From NCBI RefSeq assembly GCF_030145145.1, contig NZ_JAQYWD010000026.1, positions 30,639-94,638 of the forward strand: a DNA stretch of 64,000 nt, read 5' to 3'. Under the pieces are notes generated by a model, which saw nothing but the letters and a program-made list of their open reading frames with translations, did no database searches and was not told where the DNA came from. Shown piece after piece: positions 1 to 8,264 of this stretch (position 1 is the first letter of the stretch; every line of letters begins with the position of its first letter). Made by a program: the position numbers and the translations under genes. Source of the DNA: Desulfobacula sp. Its GTDB lineage: Bacteria > Desulfobacterota > Desulfobacteria > Desulfobacterales > Desulfobacteraceae.

Positions 1-255
1 TTCTATCTTGTCAAGGATAGGGGAATACAGCGGAAAAATTCTTTCAACACCAATACCACCGGATATTTTTCTTACGGTAAAACGAGCGCTGGCATACCCT
101 TTGGTTTTTTTAATCACCACCCCCTGGAATATCTGGATACGTTCCTTCTCACCTTCTCTGATTTTTACATGTACTTTTACAGTATCTCCTGAATCAAATT
201 CAGGGATATCAAGTCGCAATTGTTCTTTTTCTATTTTTTCGATTACATTACTCAT
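1..255 (-). CDS. rplS: 50S ribosomal protein L19 (partial, 3' end outside window)
   Basis: The first 85 codons of L19 are read from the ATG at 253-255. The N-terminus ([20 protein letters not shown]) and the later [13 protein letters not shown] and [15 protein letters not shown] segments are characteristic of L19, which sits at the 30S-50S interface. L19 is usually about 115 residues, so roughly the last quarter lies beyond the window edge; this is a window truncation and not a broken gene. It is the last visible gene of the ffh-rpsP-khpA-rimM-trmD operon, 46 bp after the SPOUT methyltransferase gene. An AGGAG-like ribosome binding site precedes the ATG. Confidence 0.95.
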   Translation of the reverse strand, partial: MSNVIEKIEKEQLRLDIPEFDSGDTVKVHVKIREGEKERIQIFQGVVIKKTKGYASARFTVRKISGGIGVERIFPLYSPILDKIE

Positions 256-301
256 TTTGTTTCTCCTAAGATCCTTCCCTTTTGGTAAACGGATACGTAT
301 C

Positions 302-865
302 TTATCTGCCATTAATGATTCTGTCCAAATATATTGATACGGCAGACCTGACAGAAAGGTGATTGTAATCTGAGCCCCCATCAATCGGGTCTAAAATAAA
401 ATCACACGTGTCAATCAATTCGTCTGCCAGTCCCCATGCCGTTCCAAAAACAAGCACATGGGATGCTTTATTCTCAAGTTTTAGCTGTAACGCCTTTGTT
501 GTTATTGAACCGGCGGTTTTTTTTGCACTGGTGGCAATGGTGACCACTGGTTCCTTTCTTTCTGTTTCTATCGATGTGACCGCATCTTCAAGGGTTGCGG
601 TCACACGAATAAGTTCAAGAGCTGCTTTCCTGAACGGATTGAGCTTGCCGCCCACTCCGTTTGTCCAGTGTTCAATCACCTCTTTGGCCAGCGTTGCCTG
701 GTCGTCATAAGGGGTTACGACGTAAAATCCTTTTACCCCAAAGGTGATGGATGCCCTTGCAATATCATGCAAATCAATGGTTGTCAGGGATGATCCTATG
801 GATTGATCCAGTTTGTTCATCACCGGAAAATGGATCAATGCCACGTAAAGGTTACTCGCTAACAA
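302..865 (-). CDS. SPOUT-type RNA methyltransferase (TrmD C-terminal-like family)
   Basis: A 187-residue protein of the small RNA methyltransferase family (Methyltrn_RNA_4, SPOUT superfamily) that commonly sits between trmD and rplS in Desulfobacterota. It begins with an [10 protein letters not shown] strand and has a conserved late segment, [15 protein letters not shown], followed by [11 protein letters not shown], which resembles the SAM-binding knot region. The substrate RNA is unknown. The longest reading uses TTG at 865, overlapping trmD by 14 bp, with GGGAG upstream; a GTG at 844 (V8) is an alternative start. The family call is fairly secure, the specificity is not. Confidence 0.8.
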   Translation of the reverse strand: MLASNLYVALIHFPVMNKLDQSIGSSLTTIDLHDIARASITFGVKGFYVVTPYDDQATLAKEVIEHWTNGVGGKLNPFRKAALELIRVTATLEDAVTSIETERKEPVVTIATSAKKTAGSITTKALQLKLENKASHVLVFGTAWGLADELIDTCDFILDPIDGGSDYNHLSVRSAVSIYLDRIINGR

Positions 866-1604
866 AGGTTCCCAACTCCCGACGCCATTGCATTAATATG
901 TTTTTTTCTTCCGTTGTCAGTGTGCTTTTCCTGAAAAGATCCGGTCGTTTCAGAAACGTTCTCTGAAGGGAAGAGGTTCTTCTCCACTGCCTTATTTTTT
1001 CATGGTTTCCGGATAATAATACCCCGGGAACCCCTAATCCGTTAAATTCTTCCGGCCTTGTGTATTGTGCATATTCCAGTCGGTCATCTGTAAATGAATC
1101 CGATTTCGAAGAGTCACAACTGCCCAGGACACCTGGGATTAACCTGGCGACGGCATCAATGATCACCATGGCGGCCAATTCCCCGCCTGTCATAACATAA
1201 TCCCCGATGGAAATTTCTTCATCCACCAGCAATGTGGTTATCCGTTCATCAAGTCCTTCATAACGGCCACAGACAAAAATAAGTCCGGTTTTTTGAGATG
1301 CAAGTTCCTGGGCTTTTTCCTGGCTGAATCGGGTCCCCTGGGGGGTCATCAATATCACCCGTGATTCAGGGCTTTTTTTTTGGGCGTATTCCACTGCGGC
1401 CTGCAGGGGTTCCGGTTTCATGATCATGCCGCTTCCCCCGCCATAGGGCCGGTCATCCACTGTCTTATGGCGGTCTGTTGAAAAATCCCGGATATTGATA
1501 CACTGTCCTTTTATGAGATTTTTCTCAATACCCCTTGAGATCATACCATGATCAAAAAAGGGTCCGATGAGGTCGGGAAACAGGGTGAGTACAGTAAAGT
1601 CCAT
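852..1604 (-). CDS. trmD: tRNA (guanine-N1)-methyltransferase TrmD
   Basis: A 250-residue TrmD, which makes m1G37 in tRNAs and so prevents +1 frameshifting. Recognisable blocks are the N-terminal MDFTVLTLFPDLIGPFFDHG, the PYGGGSGMIMKPEPL loop, the knot segment FVCGRYEGLDERI and the SIGDYVMTGGELAAMVIIDA motif that forms the trefoil knot holding SAM. Length matches the family. The start codon shares one base with the rimM stop (TAATG-type junction at 1604), which indicates translational coupling within the operon. Confidence 0.97.
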   Translation of the reverse strand: MDFTVLTLFPDLIGPFFDHGMISRGIEKNLIKGQCINIRDFSTDRHKTVDDRPYGGGSGMIMKPEPLQAAVEYAQKKSPESRVILMTPQGTRFSQEKAQELASQKTGLIFVCGRYEGLDERITTLLVDEEISIGDYVMTGGELAAMVIIDAVARLIPGVLGSCDSSKSDSFTDDRLEYAQYTRPEEFNGLGVPGVLLSGNHEKIRQWRRTSSLQRTFLKRPDLFRKSTLTTEEKNILMQWRRELGTFVSE

Positions 1605-2116
1605 TAATAATCCTCGGGTAATGTCGTCCTCACGGTCCCTGCTTCAATGTCCACCGAGTCGATAAAGTGCTTGTGCATCGGTACCAGTGTTTCCCGGATT
1701 TTGCCGGTTACCACCAACACATCATTTGCACCGGTGGGAATAATATCGGTTATTTTGCCGATATACCCTTTTTGATCATCAAACACATCCAGCCCCAAAA
1801 GGTCCTGCCAATACCAGGTGTCTTCTTCCGGTTCCGGCAATTGAGCCCGGTCGATGAGAATTTTTTTTCCCACCAGATCCTCGGCAAGTTCCCGGTTATC
1901 AATCCCTTCAAGCAACAGAAGAATCCCCTTTCGCTGGGGGATTGCCTTGAGAATCGTGTATCGTTGTCCCGTGTCATCTTCAGCGGTTAACAGCACGCTT
2001 CTGCCCGGGCAGAAAGTATCCACTGATTCTGCAAAAGATCGAACCTTAATGTTGCCACCAAGCCCATGAACGCCGGTTACTTGACCTATGGTTAACAGAT
2101 CGGCATTATCGTTCAT
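1604..2116 (-). CDS. rimM: 16S rRNA processing protein RimM
   Basis: A 170-residue RimM, the assembly factor that binds ribosomal protein S19 and helps mature the 30S head. The N-terminal barrel starts with LTIGQVTGVHGLGGNIKVRSF, a hallmark of the family. The PRC-barrel C-terminal half contains the WYWQDLLGLDVFD and GKITDIIPTGANDVLVV segments, then LVPMHKHFIDSVD. It lies 9 bp downstream of khpA and touches trmD, the usual rpsP-rimM-trmD-rplS order. Nothing unusual was seen. Confidence 0.96.
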   Translation of the reverse strand: MNDNADLLTIGQVTGVHGLGGNIKVRSFAESVDTFCPGRSVLLTAEDDTGQRYTILKAIPQRKGILLLLEGIDNRELAEDLVGKKILIDRAQLPEPEEDTWYWQDLLGLDVFDDQKGYIGKITDIIPTGANDVLVVTGKIRETLVPMHKHFIDSVDIEAGTVRTTLPEDY

Positions 2117-2125
2117 GTGGTTTCC

Positions 2126-2356
2126 CTACTCAATGATTTCAAGAACCGTTCGTTTTTTAAGTTTGGTGGATGCTGCGCTTAAAATGGTTCTCATGGCTCT
2201 TGCCGATCTGCCCTGCTTCCCAATAACCTTTCCCAGATCTTCCTTTGCCACTTTAAGTTCCAGAACAGACGTTTGATCTCCAACCACTTCGGATACCTGA
2301 ACCTGATCAGGATTATCAACCAGTGCTTTTGCAATGTATTCTACCAACTCTTTCAT
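2126..2356 (-). CDS. khpA: KH-domain RNA-binding protein KhpA
   Basis: A 76-residue single KH domain, the size of KhpA/YlqC. The GxxG loop is visible as [14 protein letters not shown], preceded by [13 protein letters not shown]. KhpA binds RNA, often with KhpB, and affects cell division and ribosome-linked functions in Gram-positive bacteria; its role here is inferred only from the family. It sits between rpsP and rimM, the standard location, with an AAAGGAGA ribosome binding site upstream of the ATG. Confidence 0.95.
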   Translation of the reverse strand: MKELVEYIAKALVDNPDQVQVSEVVGDQTSVLELKVAKEDLGKVIGKQGRSARAMRTILSAASTKLKKRTVLEIIE

Positions 2357-2420
2357 AATTAGATCTCCTTTTAACGGGGTATTGAGAATACCGGGAGTGC
2401 CTGTTAAACAGCATGCATAC

Positions 2421-2669
2421 TTATGCCTGGGGGATTCCCTGCCGTTTTAATAAGCTCTGGACAGTGGTTGAGGGTTTGGCACCTTCGTCCAGCCAATATT
2501 TTATTCTGTCCTCTTTCAGGGTAATGGCAGCCGGCTCAATCATTGGATTATACGTGCCTAAAAGTTCCAAAAATCTTCCGTCTCTCGGGCTTTCAATGTC
2601 AGCAGCCACTATTCTGTAGAACGGTTTTTTCTTTGTGCCTTGTCTGGTCAATCTGATTCTTACGGACAT
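2421..2669 (-). CDS. rpsP: 30S ribosomal protein S16
   Basis: An 82-residue S16, the 30S body protein. The start [20 protein letters not shown] and the following [22 protein letters not shown] are diagnostic. Length matches the family. It is 16 bp downstream of ffh and precedes khpA; the 64 bp to khpA show no clear terminator, so co-transcription is likely. Confidence 0.98.
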   Translation of the reverse strand: MSVRIRLTRQGTKKKPFYRIVAADIESPRDGRFLELLGTYNPMIEPAAITLKEDRIKYWLDEGAKPSTTVQSLLKRQGIPQA

Positions 2670-2685
2670 ATTCTTTTTTTTCTCC

Positions 2686-4011
2686 TTAGAATGGCAGCAT
2701 GTTTTTCAATGAACGCATACCGCCTTTATTAAATTTCTTTATCATTTTCATGGACTGGGAATAGCTTTTCAGCAGTTTGTTGACATCCTGAACCGTTGTC
2801 CCGCTTCCCCTGGCAATTCTTTTTTTTCTTGACCCTTTAATGATGGTGTATAATCGCCTTTCTTCAGACGTCATTGAGTTGATAATCGCTTCAATCCTGA
2901 CAAATTCCTTGTCGCTTATATTTAAGCCTTTCAACTGCTTTTTATTTACACCCGGCAACATCCCTATCAGATCTTTAATGGACCCCATTTTCCGTACAGA
3001 TTTCATCTGGTTCCGGAAATCTTCCAGGGTAAAGGCATTTTTTCTTAATTTTTTTTCAAGTGCCTTGGCTTCTTTCTGGTCAACGGCTTCCTGTGCCTTT
3101 TCAATAAAGGAAAGCGTGTCTCCCATTCCCAGAATTCTGGAGGCCATCCTGTCCGGATGAAATGCTTCCAAAGCGGTTGATTTTTCACCGACCCCAATGA
3201 ATTTTAACGGCTTACCGGTAACGGCTTTTATGGAAAGTGCTGCACCACCGCGAGCGTCACCATCCATTTTTGTTAGCACAACACCGTCCAAATCAAGGGC
3301 TTTGTCAAATGATGCCGCAATGTTCACCGCATCTTGACCGGTCATGGCATCCGCCACCAGAAGGATCTCTGATGGGTTGATGCCTTTTTTAATGTCTTTG
3401 AGCTCAGCCATTAAGGTTTCATCAAGATGCAATCGTCCGGCTGTATCCAGAATCAGTGTGTCACACCCCTGTTCCCTGGCGGCTAATTGTGCCTCCTGAC
3501 AAATAGTTAAAGGCTTCATGTCAGTTGAAGACTGAAATACCGGAACATCCAGTTGCTGCCCAATTTTTTTTAACTGATCAATGGCTGCAGGCCTGTATAC
3601 ATCCACTGGTACCAGAAATGGCTTTCGGCCTTCTTTTCGAAGATAGTGTGCCAGTTTTCCTGCCGTAGTGGTTTTACCAGAACCTTGCAGTCCAATGAGC
3701 ATAATGGACCCCAGAGACCTTCCATCAAAATTCAGGCCTTGATGTTCAGATCCCATCATTCTGGTAAATTCATCGTTTACAATTTTTATGACCTGCTGAC
3801 CCGGGGTAAGGCTTTGCATGACATCCTGGCCCAGAGCACGCTCTTTTATATCTGAAATAACGGATTTTGCAACCTTATAATTGACGTCCGCCTCAAGCAG
3901 CGCCATCCGAACCTGCTTGAGAGCATCATCAATGTTCTTTTCATTCAGGGTGCCGTGACCTTTTAACTTTTTAAAGACCGAATCAAGCCTGTCACTCAAA
4001 TTTTCAAACAT
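2686..4011 (-). CDS. ffh: Signal recognition particle protein Ffh
   Basis: A 441-residue SRP54 GTPase that binds 4.5S RNA and signal sequences of nascent membrane proteins and docks with FtsY. The N domain covers residues 1-90. The G domain has the P-loop [15 protein letters not shown] near residue 110, then the [10 protein letters not shown] and [14 protein letters not shown] motifs. The C-terminal M domain carries the [20 protein letters not shown] segment that binds SRP RNA, but the methionine-rich tail is short. It is the first gene of the ribosomal operon. No SRP RNA gene was seen nearby. Confidence 0.97.
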   Translation of the reverse strand: MFENLSDRLDSVFKKLKGHGTLNEKNIDDALKQVRMALLEADVNYKVAKSVISDIKERALGQDVMQSLTPGQQVIKIVNDEFTRMMGSEHQGLNFDGRSLGSIMLIGLQGSGKTTTAGKLAHYLRKEGRKPFLVPVDVYRPAAIDQLKKIGQQLDVPVFQSSTDMKPLTICQEAQLAAREQGCDTLILDTAGRLHLDETLMAELKDIKKGINPSEILLVADAMTGQDAVNIAASFDKALDLDGVVLTKMDGDARGGAALSIKAVTGKPLKFIGVGEKSTALEAFHPDRMASRILGMGDTLSFIEKAQEAVDQKEAKALEKKLRKNAFTLEDFRNQMKSVRKMGSIKDLIGMLPGVNKKQLKGLNISDKEFVRIEAIINSMTSEERRLYTIIKGSRKKRIARGSGTTVQDVNKLLKSYSQSMKMIKKFNKGGMRSLKNMLPF

Positions 4012-4047
4012 AAAAAGATCAACCTCGAAATATCAAATCAAATCATT

Positions 4048-4077
4048 GAAATTAGTATAGATTCCGTGGTATGTCAA
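4048..4077 (-). promoter_or_regulatory. Possible promoter of the ffh-rplS operon
   Basis: On the minus strand a TTGACA hexamer (4072-4077) is followed by AT-rich sequence containing TATACT/TAATTT, about 40-60 bp upstream of the ffh start. The spacing of the best -10 match is not ideal, so this is only a candidate. Confidence 0.3.
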
Positions 4078-4119
4078 GAAAATAATAAATTTTAGCCGAT
4101 TAAAATATTTGGGAAAACC

Positions 4120-5160
4120 ATGGAAAACATATTGGATTTTACAAGGGATGATCTCGCTGTATGGCTTGAGAGCAGAGACATTCGCCCGTTCAGGGCCGGA
4201 CAGATATTCAAGTGGCTCTATATCCGACAGGTCGATGCATTCGAACAGATGACGGATCTTTCTAAAGCGCTGCGCAAGACACTTGCGGATTGCTTTTTCG
4301 TTAACCGCCTCATCCTTGATGAACGCCAGGTTTCTGTTGATGGAACGGAAAAGTTTCTGCTCCGACTGGCAGACGGGCAGCATATCGAATCGGTCCTGAT
4401 TCCTGAAAAGGATCATTTCACGCTCTGTGTGTCTTCCCAGGTTGGATGTGCCCAGGCGTGTCAGTTTTGTCTGACTGCCAAGGGCGGGTTTGTCAGGAAT
4501 CTTAGTGTCGCTGAGATTATTTCCCAGGTGAGGGATGCACGATATTACCTGCTTGAAAAGGATGTCGACCCCTTGAAACTTTCCAATATCGTATTTATGG
4601 GAATGGGGGAGCCCCTTGCCAATTATAAAAACCTGATCAAGGCGTTATTCATCATAACCGACAGTGATTATGGTCTCAAATTTTCATCCCGGCGGGTAAC
4701 GGTCTCAACCTCCGGCCTGGTCCCGAAAATGACACAGCTGGGCCTTGATACCGATGTGAACCTGGCGGTTTCTTTAAATGCAACCACCGATGAGATGCGG
4801 TCCGAATTAATGCCCATTAATAAAACGTATCCATTACCTGTGTTGCTGGCCGCCTGTCAGACGTTTGCCATGAAGCCCAGAAATAAGATCACCTTTGAAT
4901 ATATTTTAATGAAAGGTGTGAATGATACACGAACAGATGCCCTGAGACTGGTGAAGCTTTTGTTGCCCATAAAAGCAAAGGTGAACCTGATCCCCTTCAA
5001 CGAACATGGCAGAAGTGATTTTAAACGGCCATCCAAGAACGCCGTCAGCGATTTTTTGCAGATTTTACTTGACCGAAATTTAACAGCGATCACAAGAAAG
5101 AGCAAAGGAGATGACATCTTGGCGGCCTGTGGACAATTGAAAGCAAAATTGCTGCCTTAG
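4120..5160 (+). CDS. rlmN: Dual-specificity RNA methyltransferase RlmN
   Basis: A 346-residue radical SAM enzyme that makes 2-methyladenosine at 23S rRNA A2503 and in some tRNAs. The CxxxCxxC cluster motif is C110, C114, C117 (VGCAQACQFC). The second catalytic cysteine is C337 in the C-terminal GDDILAACGQL motif, matching the methyl-carrying cysteine of the family. FMGMGEPLANY and VNLAVSLNA are also family blocks. It is divergent from ffh with a 108-bp gap. All catalytic residues are present. Confidence 0.97.
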   Translation: MENILDFTRDDLAVWLESRDIRPFRAGQIFKWLYIRQVDAFEQMTDLSKALRKTLADCFFVNRLILDERQVSVDGTEKFLLRLADGQHIESVLIPEKDHFTLCVSSQVGCAQACQFCLTAKGGFVRNLSVAEIISQVRDARYYLLEKDVDPLKLSNIVFMGMGEPLANYKNLIKALFIITDSDYGLKFSSRRVTVSTSGLVPKMTQLGLDTDVNLAVSLNATTDEMRSELMPINKTYPLPVLLAACQTFAMKPRNKITFEYILMKGVNDTRTDALRLVKLLLPIKAKVNLIPFNEHGRSDFKRPSKNAVSDFLQILLDRNLTAITRKSKGDDILAACGQLKAKLLP

Positions 5161-5282
5161 TTTCGGATGGAGTTATAAAGTCAAATTTGAGTATTGAATC
5201 TTTTGGGATATGATTTATACTTAAGGGGATCGCAAGATGCGTTCACCTATTGTTCGTAACCCTTAACTGATTGGAAGAAAAA

Positions 5283-5768
5283 ATGTCAACTATCAGCCTT
5301 GAAAATAAAAAAATCCTAATTGTTGATGATGAACCGGATGTCCTTGATTCCCTGGAAGAACTACTCGATATGAGTACCACCGTCAGGGCAACAAGTTTTG
5401 AGGAAGCAAATCACCTTCTTGAGACCGAGGATTTTGATATTGCAATTCTTGATATCATGGGTGTTGACGGCTACCAGTTGCTGGAAACCGCAAATAAGAA
5501 AAATGTGGTAGCGGTTATGCTCACCGCCCACGCCCTGAGCCCGGATAATATCAAAAAATCCTATCGTGGTGGTGCCTGTTCGTATATACCCAAAGAAGAA
5601 ATGATCAATATTGAAACCTTTCTTGTTGATGTGCTGACAGCTAAAGAGAAAGGGGAAAATCCATGGACGAGCTGGTACAAAAGGCTTGGATCATTTTGTG
5701 AAAAAAAATTCGGGCCGGACTGGGACAAGGACGAGAAAGAGTTCTGGGAAAAGATGATTTATTATTAA
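5283..5768 (+). CDS. Single-domain response regulator
   Basis: A 161-residue protein with a REC domain over residues 10-125: acidic pair D15/D16, phosphoacceptor D57 (ILDIMG), T81 and K104, so it should be phosphorylatable. There is no output domain; the last 35 residues (KRLGSFCEKKFGPDWDKDEKEFWEKM) form a charged tail with no recognised fold. The ATG at 5283 is preferred over an upstream TTG at 5271 because GGAAG lies 5 bp before it. No cognate histidine kinase is adjacent, so partner and process are unknown. Confidence 0.85.
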   Translation: MSTISLENKKILIVDDEPDVLDSLEELLDMSTTVRATSFEEANHLLETEDFDIAILDIMGVDGYQLLETANKKNVVAVMLTAHALSPDNIKKSYRGGACSYIPKEEMINIETFLVDVLTAKEKGENPWTSWYKRLGSFCEKKFGPDWDKDEKEFWEKMIYY

Positions 5769-5831
5769 ATCCCCCATCAAGGTATTCAAATAACGCCTGG
5801 CCATCTCTTTTAAGGGTGTCTTAAGGGATGG

Positions 5832-6833
5832 CTAAATTATCAGATGTTTAAATTCCAGGGGTTCCACGGCTGAGACACGGATCACGGTTTGTGTTCCGTT
5901 TTCCAGGACCCTTATATCGGCAGGGTCTCCTGGTTTTGACTTGGTATAGCTTGCACAGATGATCCCGGCTGTCCGGATGTTTTCTGAGGTATTGCTGCCT
6001 GTCAGGATTACATCAGGGCCCGGCAGTTTGACATGTTTCAATAAAACATCCTTGGTTTGGTCAAAGGAATTGAGCAGATGAGTGTTGTCTTGTTCAGACC
6101 GTCCTGCAATGACCTTTGTTCTTGAGTCAAGTCTGAAGTGTCTGCCATATTTTAAAAAGTACAACTCTCTTTTATCAAAAAGTTTTTGAACATTCATCAG
6201 GTCCTTTAGTCTGCCAGAAAAGGCTTTGTCCGTTAAAAGACAGCCACCGGCGGGAGACGGGTAGTCTTTAATGCCAAACTCCCGGGCCATCTGCAGTTGA
6301 ATTTTTCTTGATCTGCCGGAGATATCCAAAAGCTGGTCCCGGTCAACCAGACCTTTTTGTTCAACAAGGGTTTCGGGTAACAATTTTGCACACAACGGTC
6401 TCAATATCTGACCATCAAAACCAGAATTTTTTTCCACATACCGCAATGAATTTTTATTTTGGGATTTGGGCCTTTGCCCTATCACTTCTCCGCTGAACAG
6501 AAAATGAAACCCTTGTTTTTTTAGAACGTCACCTGCCTTGGAAAACATCAATGCGTGACAGTCCATACAGGGGTTCATGTTTTTTCCAAACCCGGCCTTA
6601 GGGGCTTTCATCATTTCCATATAGTCATCTGTGATATCAAGTGTTATCAGCGGAATGCCGGTGTGACAGGATGCTTTTCTGGCGGACTCGGATGAAAAGA
6701 AAGGGGTTTCAAAGCAAATCCAGGTGACATCAATTCCCTGGCGTTGAAGCACCAGGGCGGAAAGGATGCTGTCCAGCCCCCCGGAACACAGGCCAAGGCC
6801 CTTAATCGGTATTGAAGTTTGATCAATTTTCAT
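5832..6833 (-). CDS. PP-loop ATPase, ThiI/MnmA-like tRNA sulfurtransferase family
   Basis: A 333-residue adenylating enzyme homologue. The PP-loop SGGLDS is at residues 17-22 (after C16), and a second conserved pair NPCMDCH holds C89 and C92. GEVIGQRPKSQ and YPSPAGGCLLTD follow. The C-terminal third resembles the NFACT-R_2-type domain found in bacterial homologues annotated as tRNA thiolation proteins. The likely activity is ATP-dependent sulfur transfer to tRNA, with exact base unknown. The start at 6833 (MKIDQTS) is chosen because homologues begin just before the PP-loop; the open frame extends upstream over the divergent nth start, 13 bp away. Confidence 0.75.
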   Translation of the reverse strand: MKIDQTSIPIKGLGLCSGGLDSILSALVLQRQGIDVTWICFETPFFSSESARKASCHTGIPLITLDITDDYMEMMKAPKAGFGKNMNPCMDCHALMFSKAGDVLKKQGFHFLFSGEVIGQRPKSQNKNSLRYVEKNSGFDGQILRPLCAKLLPETLVEQKGLVDRDQLLDISGRSRKIQLQMAREFGIKDYPSPAGGCLLTDKAFSGRLKDLMNVQKLFDKRELYFLKYGRHFRLDSRTKVIAGRSEQDNTHLLNSFDQTKDVLLKHVKLPGPDVILTGSNTSENIRTAGIICASYTKSKPGDPADIRVLENGTQTVIRVSAVEPLEFKHLII

Positions 6834-6846
6834 ATATATCCACGCT

Positions 6847-7482
6847 ATGGGTTTAACGGCATCAAAAATAACCGCATTGCTTAAAATATTAAGGAAACGG
6901 TATCCTGTTGTCAAGACCCAGCTTGATCATGACACGCCTTTTCAATTGCTCATTGCCACGATACTGTCTGCCCAGTGCACAGATAAACAAGTCAATAAGG
7001 TCTCAAAAAAGCTGTTTGAAAAATACCCTGACCCAAAGGGGCTGGGTCATGCGGCATTGGGGGACATCAAACGAATCATCTATTCCACCGGCTTTTATAA
7101 TAATAAAGCTAAAAATATTAAAGCCTGTGCCCTTGATATCTTTAACCGGTATGACAGTGTCGTTCCGGAAGATATCAGCAAGCTTGTCACATTGCCGGGC
7201 GTGGGGAGGAAAACTGCCAACGTGGTGCTGTCAGCAGCTTTTGGTCATCAGGCCATCGTTGTGGATACCCATGTGCTAAGAATTTCAAAGCGATTGGGTC
7301 TGACAGATAAAACAGATCCCACAAAAATTGAGTATGAATTAATGGAGATCATACCCGAAAATTCCTGGAGTGATCTGTCCTTGCAATTGATCTACTTTGG
7401 CAGGGAAATCTGTGATGCAAAAAAACCGCTTTGTGAAGCGTGTCCTTTGTTTAAGATCTGCCTGGCAAAAGGGAAAAAATAA
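6847..7482 (+). CDS. nth: Endonuclease III
   Basis: A 211-residue DNA glycosylase/AP lyase that removes oxidised pyrimidines in base excision repair. The helix-hairpin-helix motif LPGVGRKTANVVL contains catalytic K122, and D140 lies in VVDTHV. A [4Fe-4S] cluster is held by C189, C196, C199 and C205 (CDAKKPLCEACPLFKIC spacing C-x6-C-x2-C-x5-C). Length is normal. It is divergent from the PP-loop gene with almost no spacer, so their promoters must overlap the coding ends. Confidence 0.97.
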   Translation: MGLTASKITALLKILRKRYPVVKTQLDHDTPFQLLIATILSAQCTDKQVNKVSKKLFEKYPDPKGLGHAALGDIKRIIYSTGFYNNKAKNIKACALDIFNRYDSVVPEDISKLVTLPGVGRKTANVVLSAAFGHQAIVVDTHVLRISKRLGLTDKTDPTKIEYELMEIIPENSWSDLSLQLIYFGREICDAKKPLCEACPLFKICLAKGKK

Positions 7483-7494
7483 GATCTTCATCTG

Positions 7495-8088
7495 TTACTC
7501 ATCTTTTTTGAACTCCCAGAATTCACGGCTTTCCTTGAGGATATCATTGATATCATCATCGACTAGATCGTCCGGGATAAAATCATCTGTTCCTGTTTCA
7601 GGGTCCAATTCAGACGCATCTGCCGGTTGATCAAGCATATCAATTTCAATCGCTTCAATTTCTTCAGGGCCTGTTTGTGAGGTTTCCTTCTGTTCAATTT
7701 TTATGGAGGGTCCATCCACTGTATCATCAAGGGCATAATCCAGGAGATCCTTATCAAGGTCTTCTTCCGGGGGGGTATTGTCCGGTATATCAACCAGGTC
7801 AAGGTTTTCTGATATGCGGGTTTCAGGATCACGGGTCTCATTTGACTCTGGAATATAATTGCCTTGCCTGTCAAACATGAGGCTGCCGCTCAACTGAATA
7901 TCAAAATCCAGTCTAAAGGCAATTTCATTCTGATGAACAACGATTTCACCTCCTTTGGATGAAAGGGCTGCCGCGGCCATCCTTTTTTTTAAAATTTCCT
8001 TGACCACTTCCAAGTCAAGGTCATTTCTTACAGCCTTGATCAGATCCTTTTCACTGTTTTTGATAACATCCGGGTCAGTAATTTTCAT
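7495..8088 (-). CDS. Acidic hypothetical protein
   Basis: A 197-residue protein that I do not recognise. The first 80 residues look ordered and mixed (MKITDPDVIKNSEKDLIKAV, then KEILKKRMAAAALSSKGGEIVVHQNEIAFRLDFDIQLSGSLMF with a strand-like stretch). The remaining 115 residues are very acidic and low in complexity (long D/E-rich runs such as DDLVDDDINDILKE), probably disordered. No signal peptide or membrane segment. AGGAG precedes the ATG (AAAAGGAGTCTTCG). It converges on nth with a 12-bp gap. Coding status is supported by length and ribosome binding site. Confidence 0.65.
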   Translation of the reverse strand: MKITDPDVIKNSEKDLIKAVRNDLDLEVVKEILKKRMAAAALSSKGGEIVVHQNEIAFRLDFDIQLSGSLMFDRQGNYIPESNETRDPETRISENLDLVDIPDNTPPEEDLDKDLLDYALDDTVDGPSIKIEQKETSQTGPEEIEAIEIDMLDQPADASELDPETGTDDFIPDDLVDDDINDILKESREFWEFKKDE

Positions 8089-8264
8089 CGAAGACTCCTT
8101 TTAAAATGATAGATATGCTTCGCCGTGCATCACGGGGGTTGATACCTTTATCATGCCCCGACCGTTTGTATTATAAAATAATTTATCACCATTACAATGA
8201 AAAAACAAACAGCCGTCTTAAAACAGGTCCATAGCATCACCCGCAATGACGATGGGCATACCCT

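Noticed and set aside
2088..2276. Plus-strand open frames over the rpsP-rimM-trmD operon
   Set aside because: Antisense shadows of well-conserved ribosomal operon genes.
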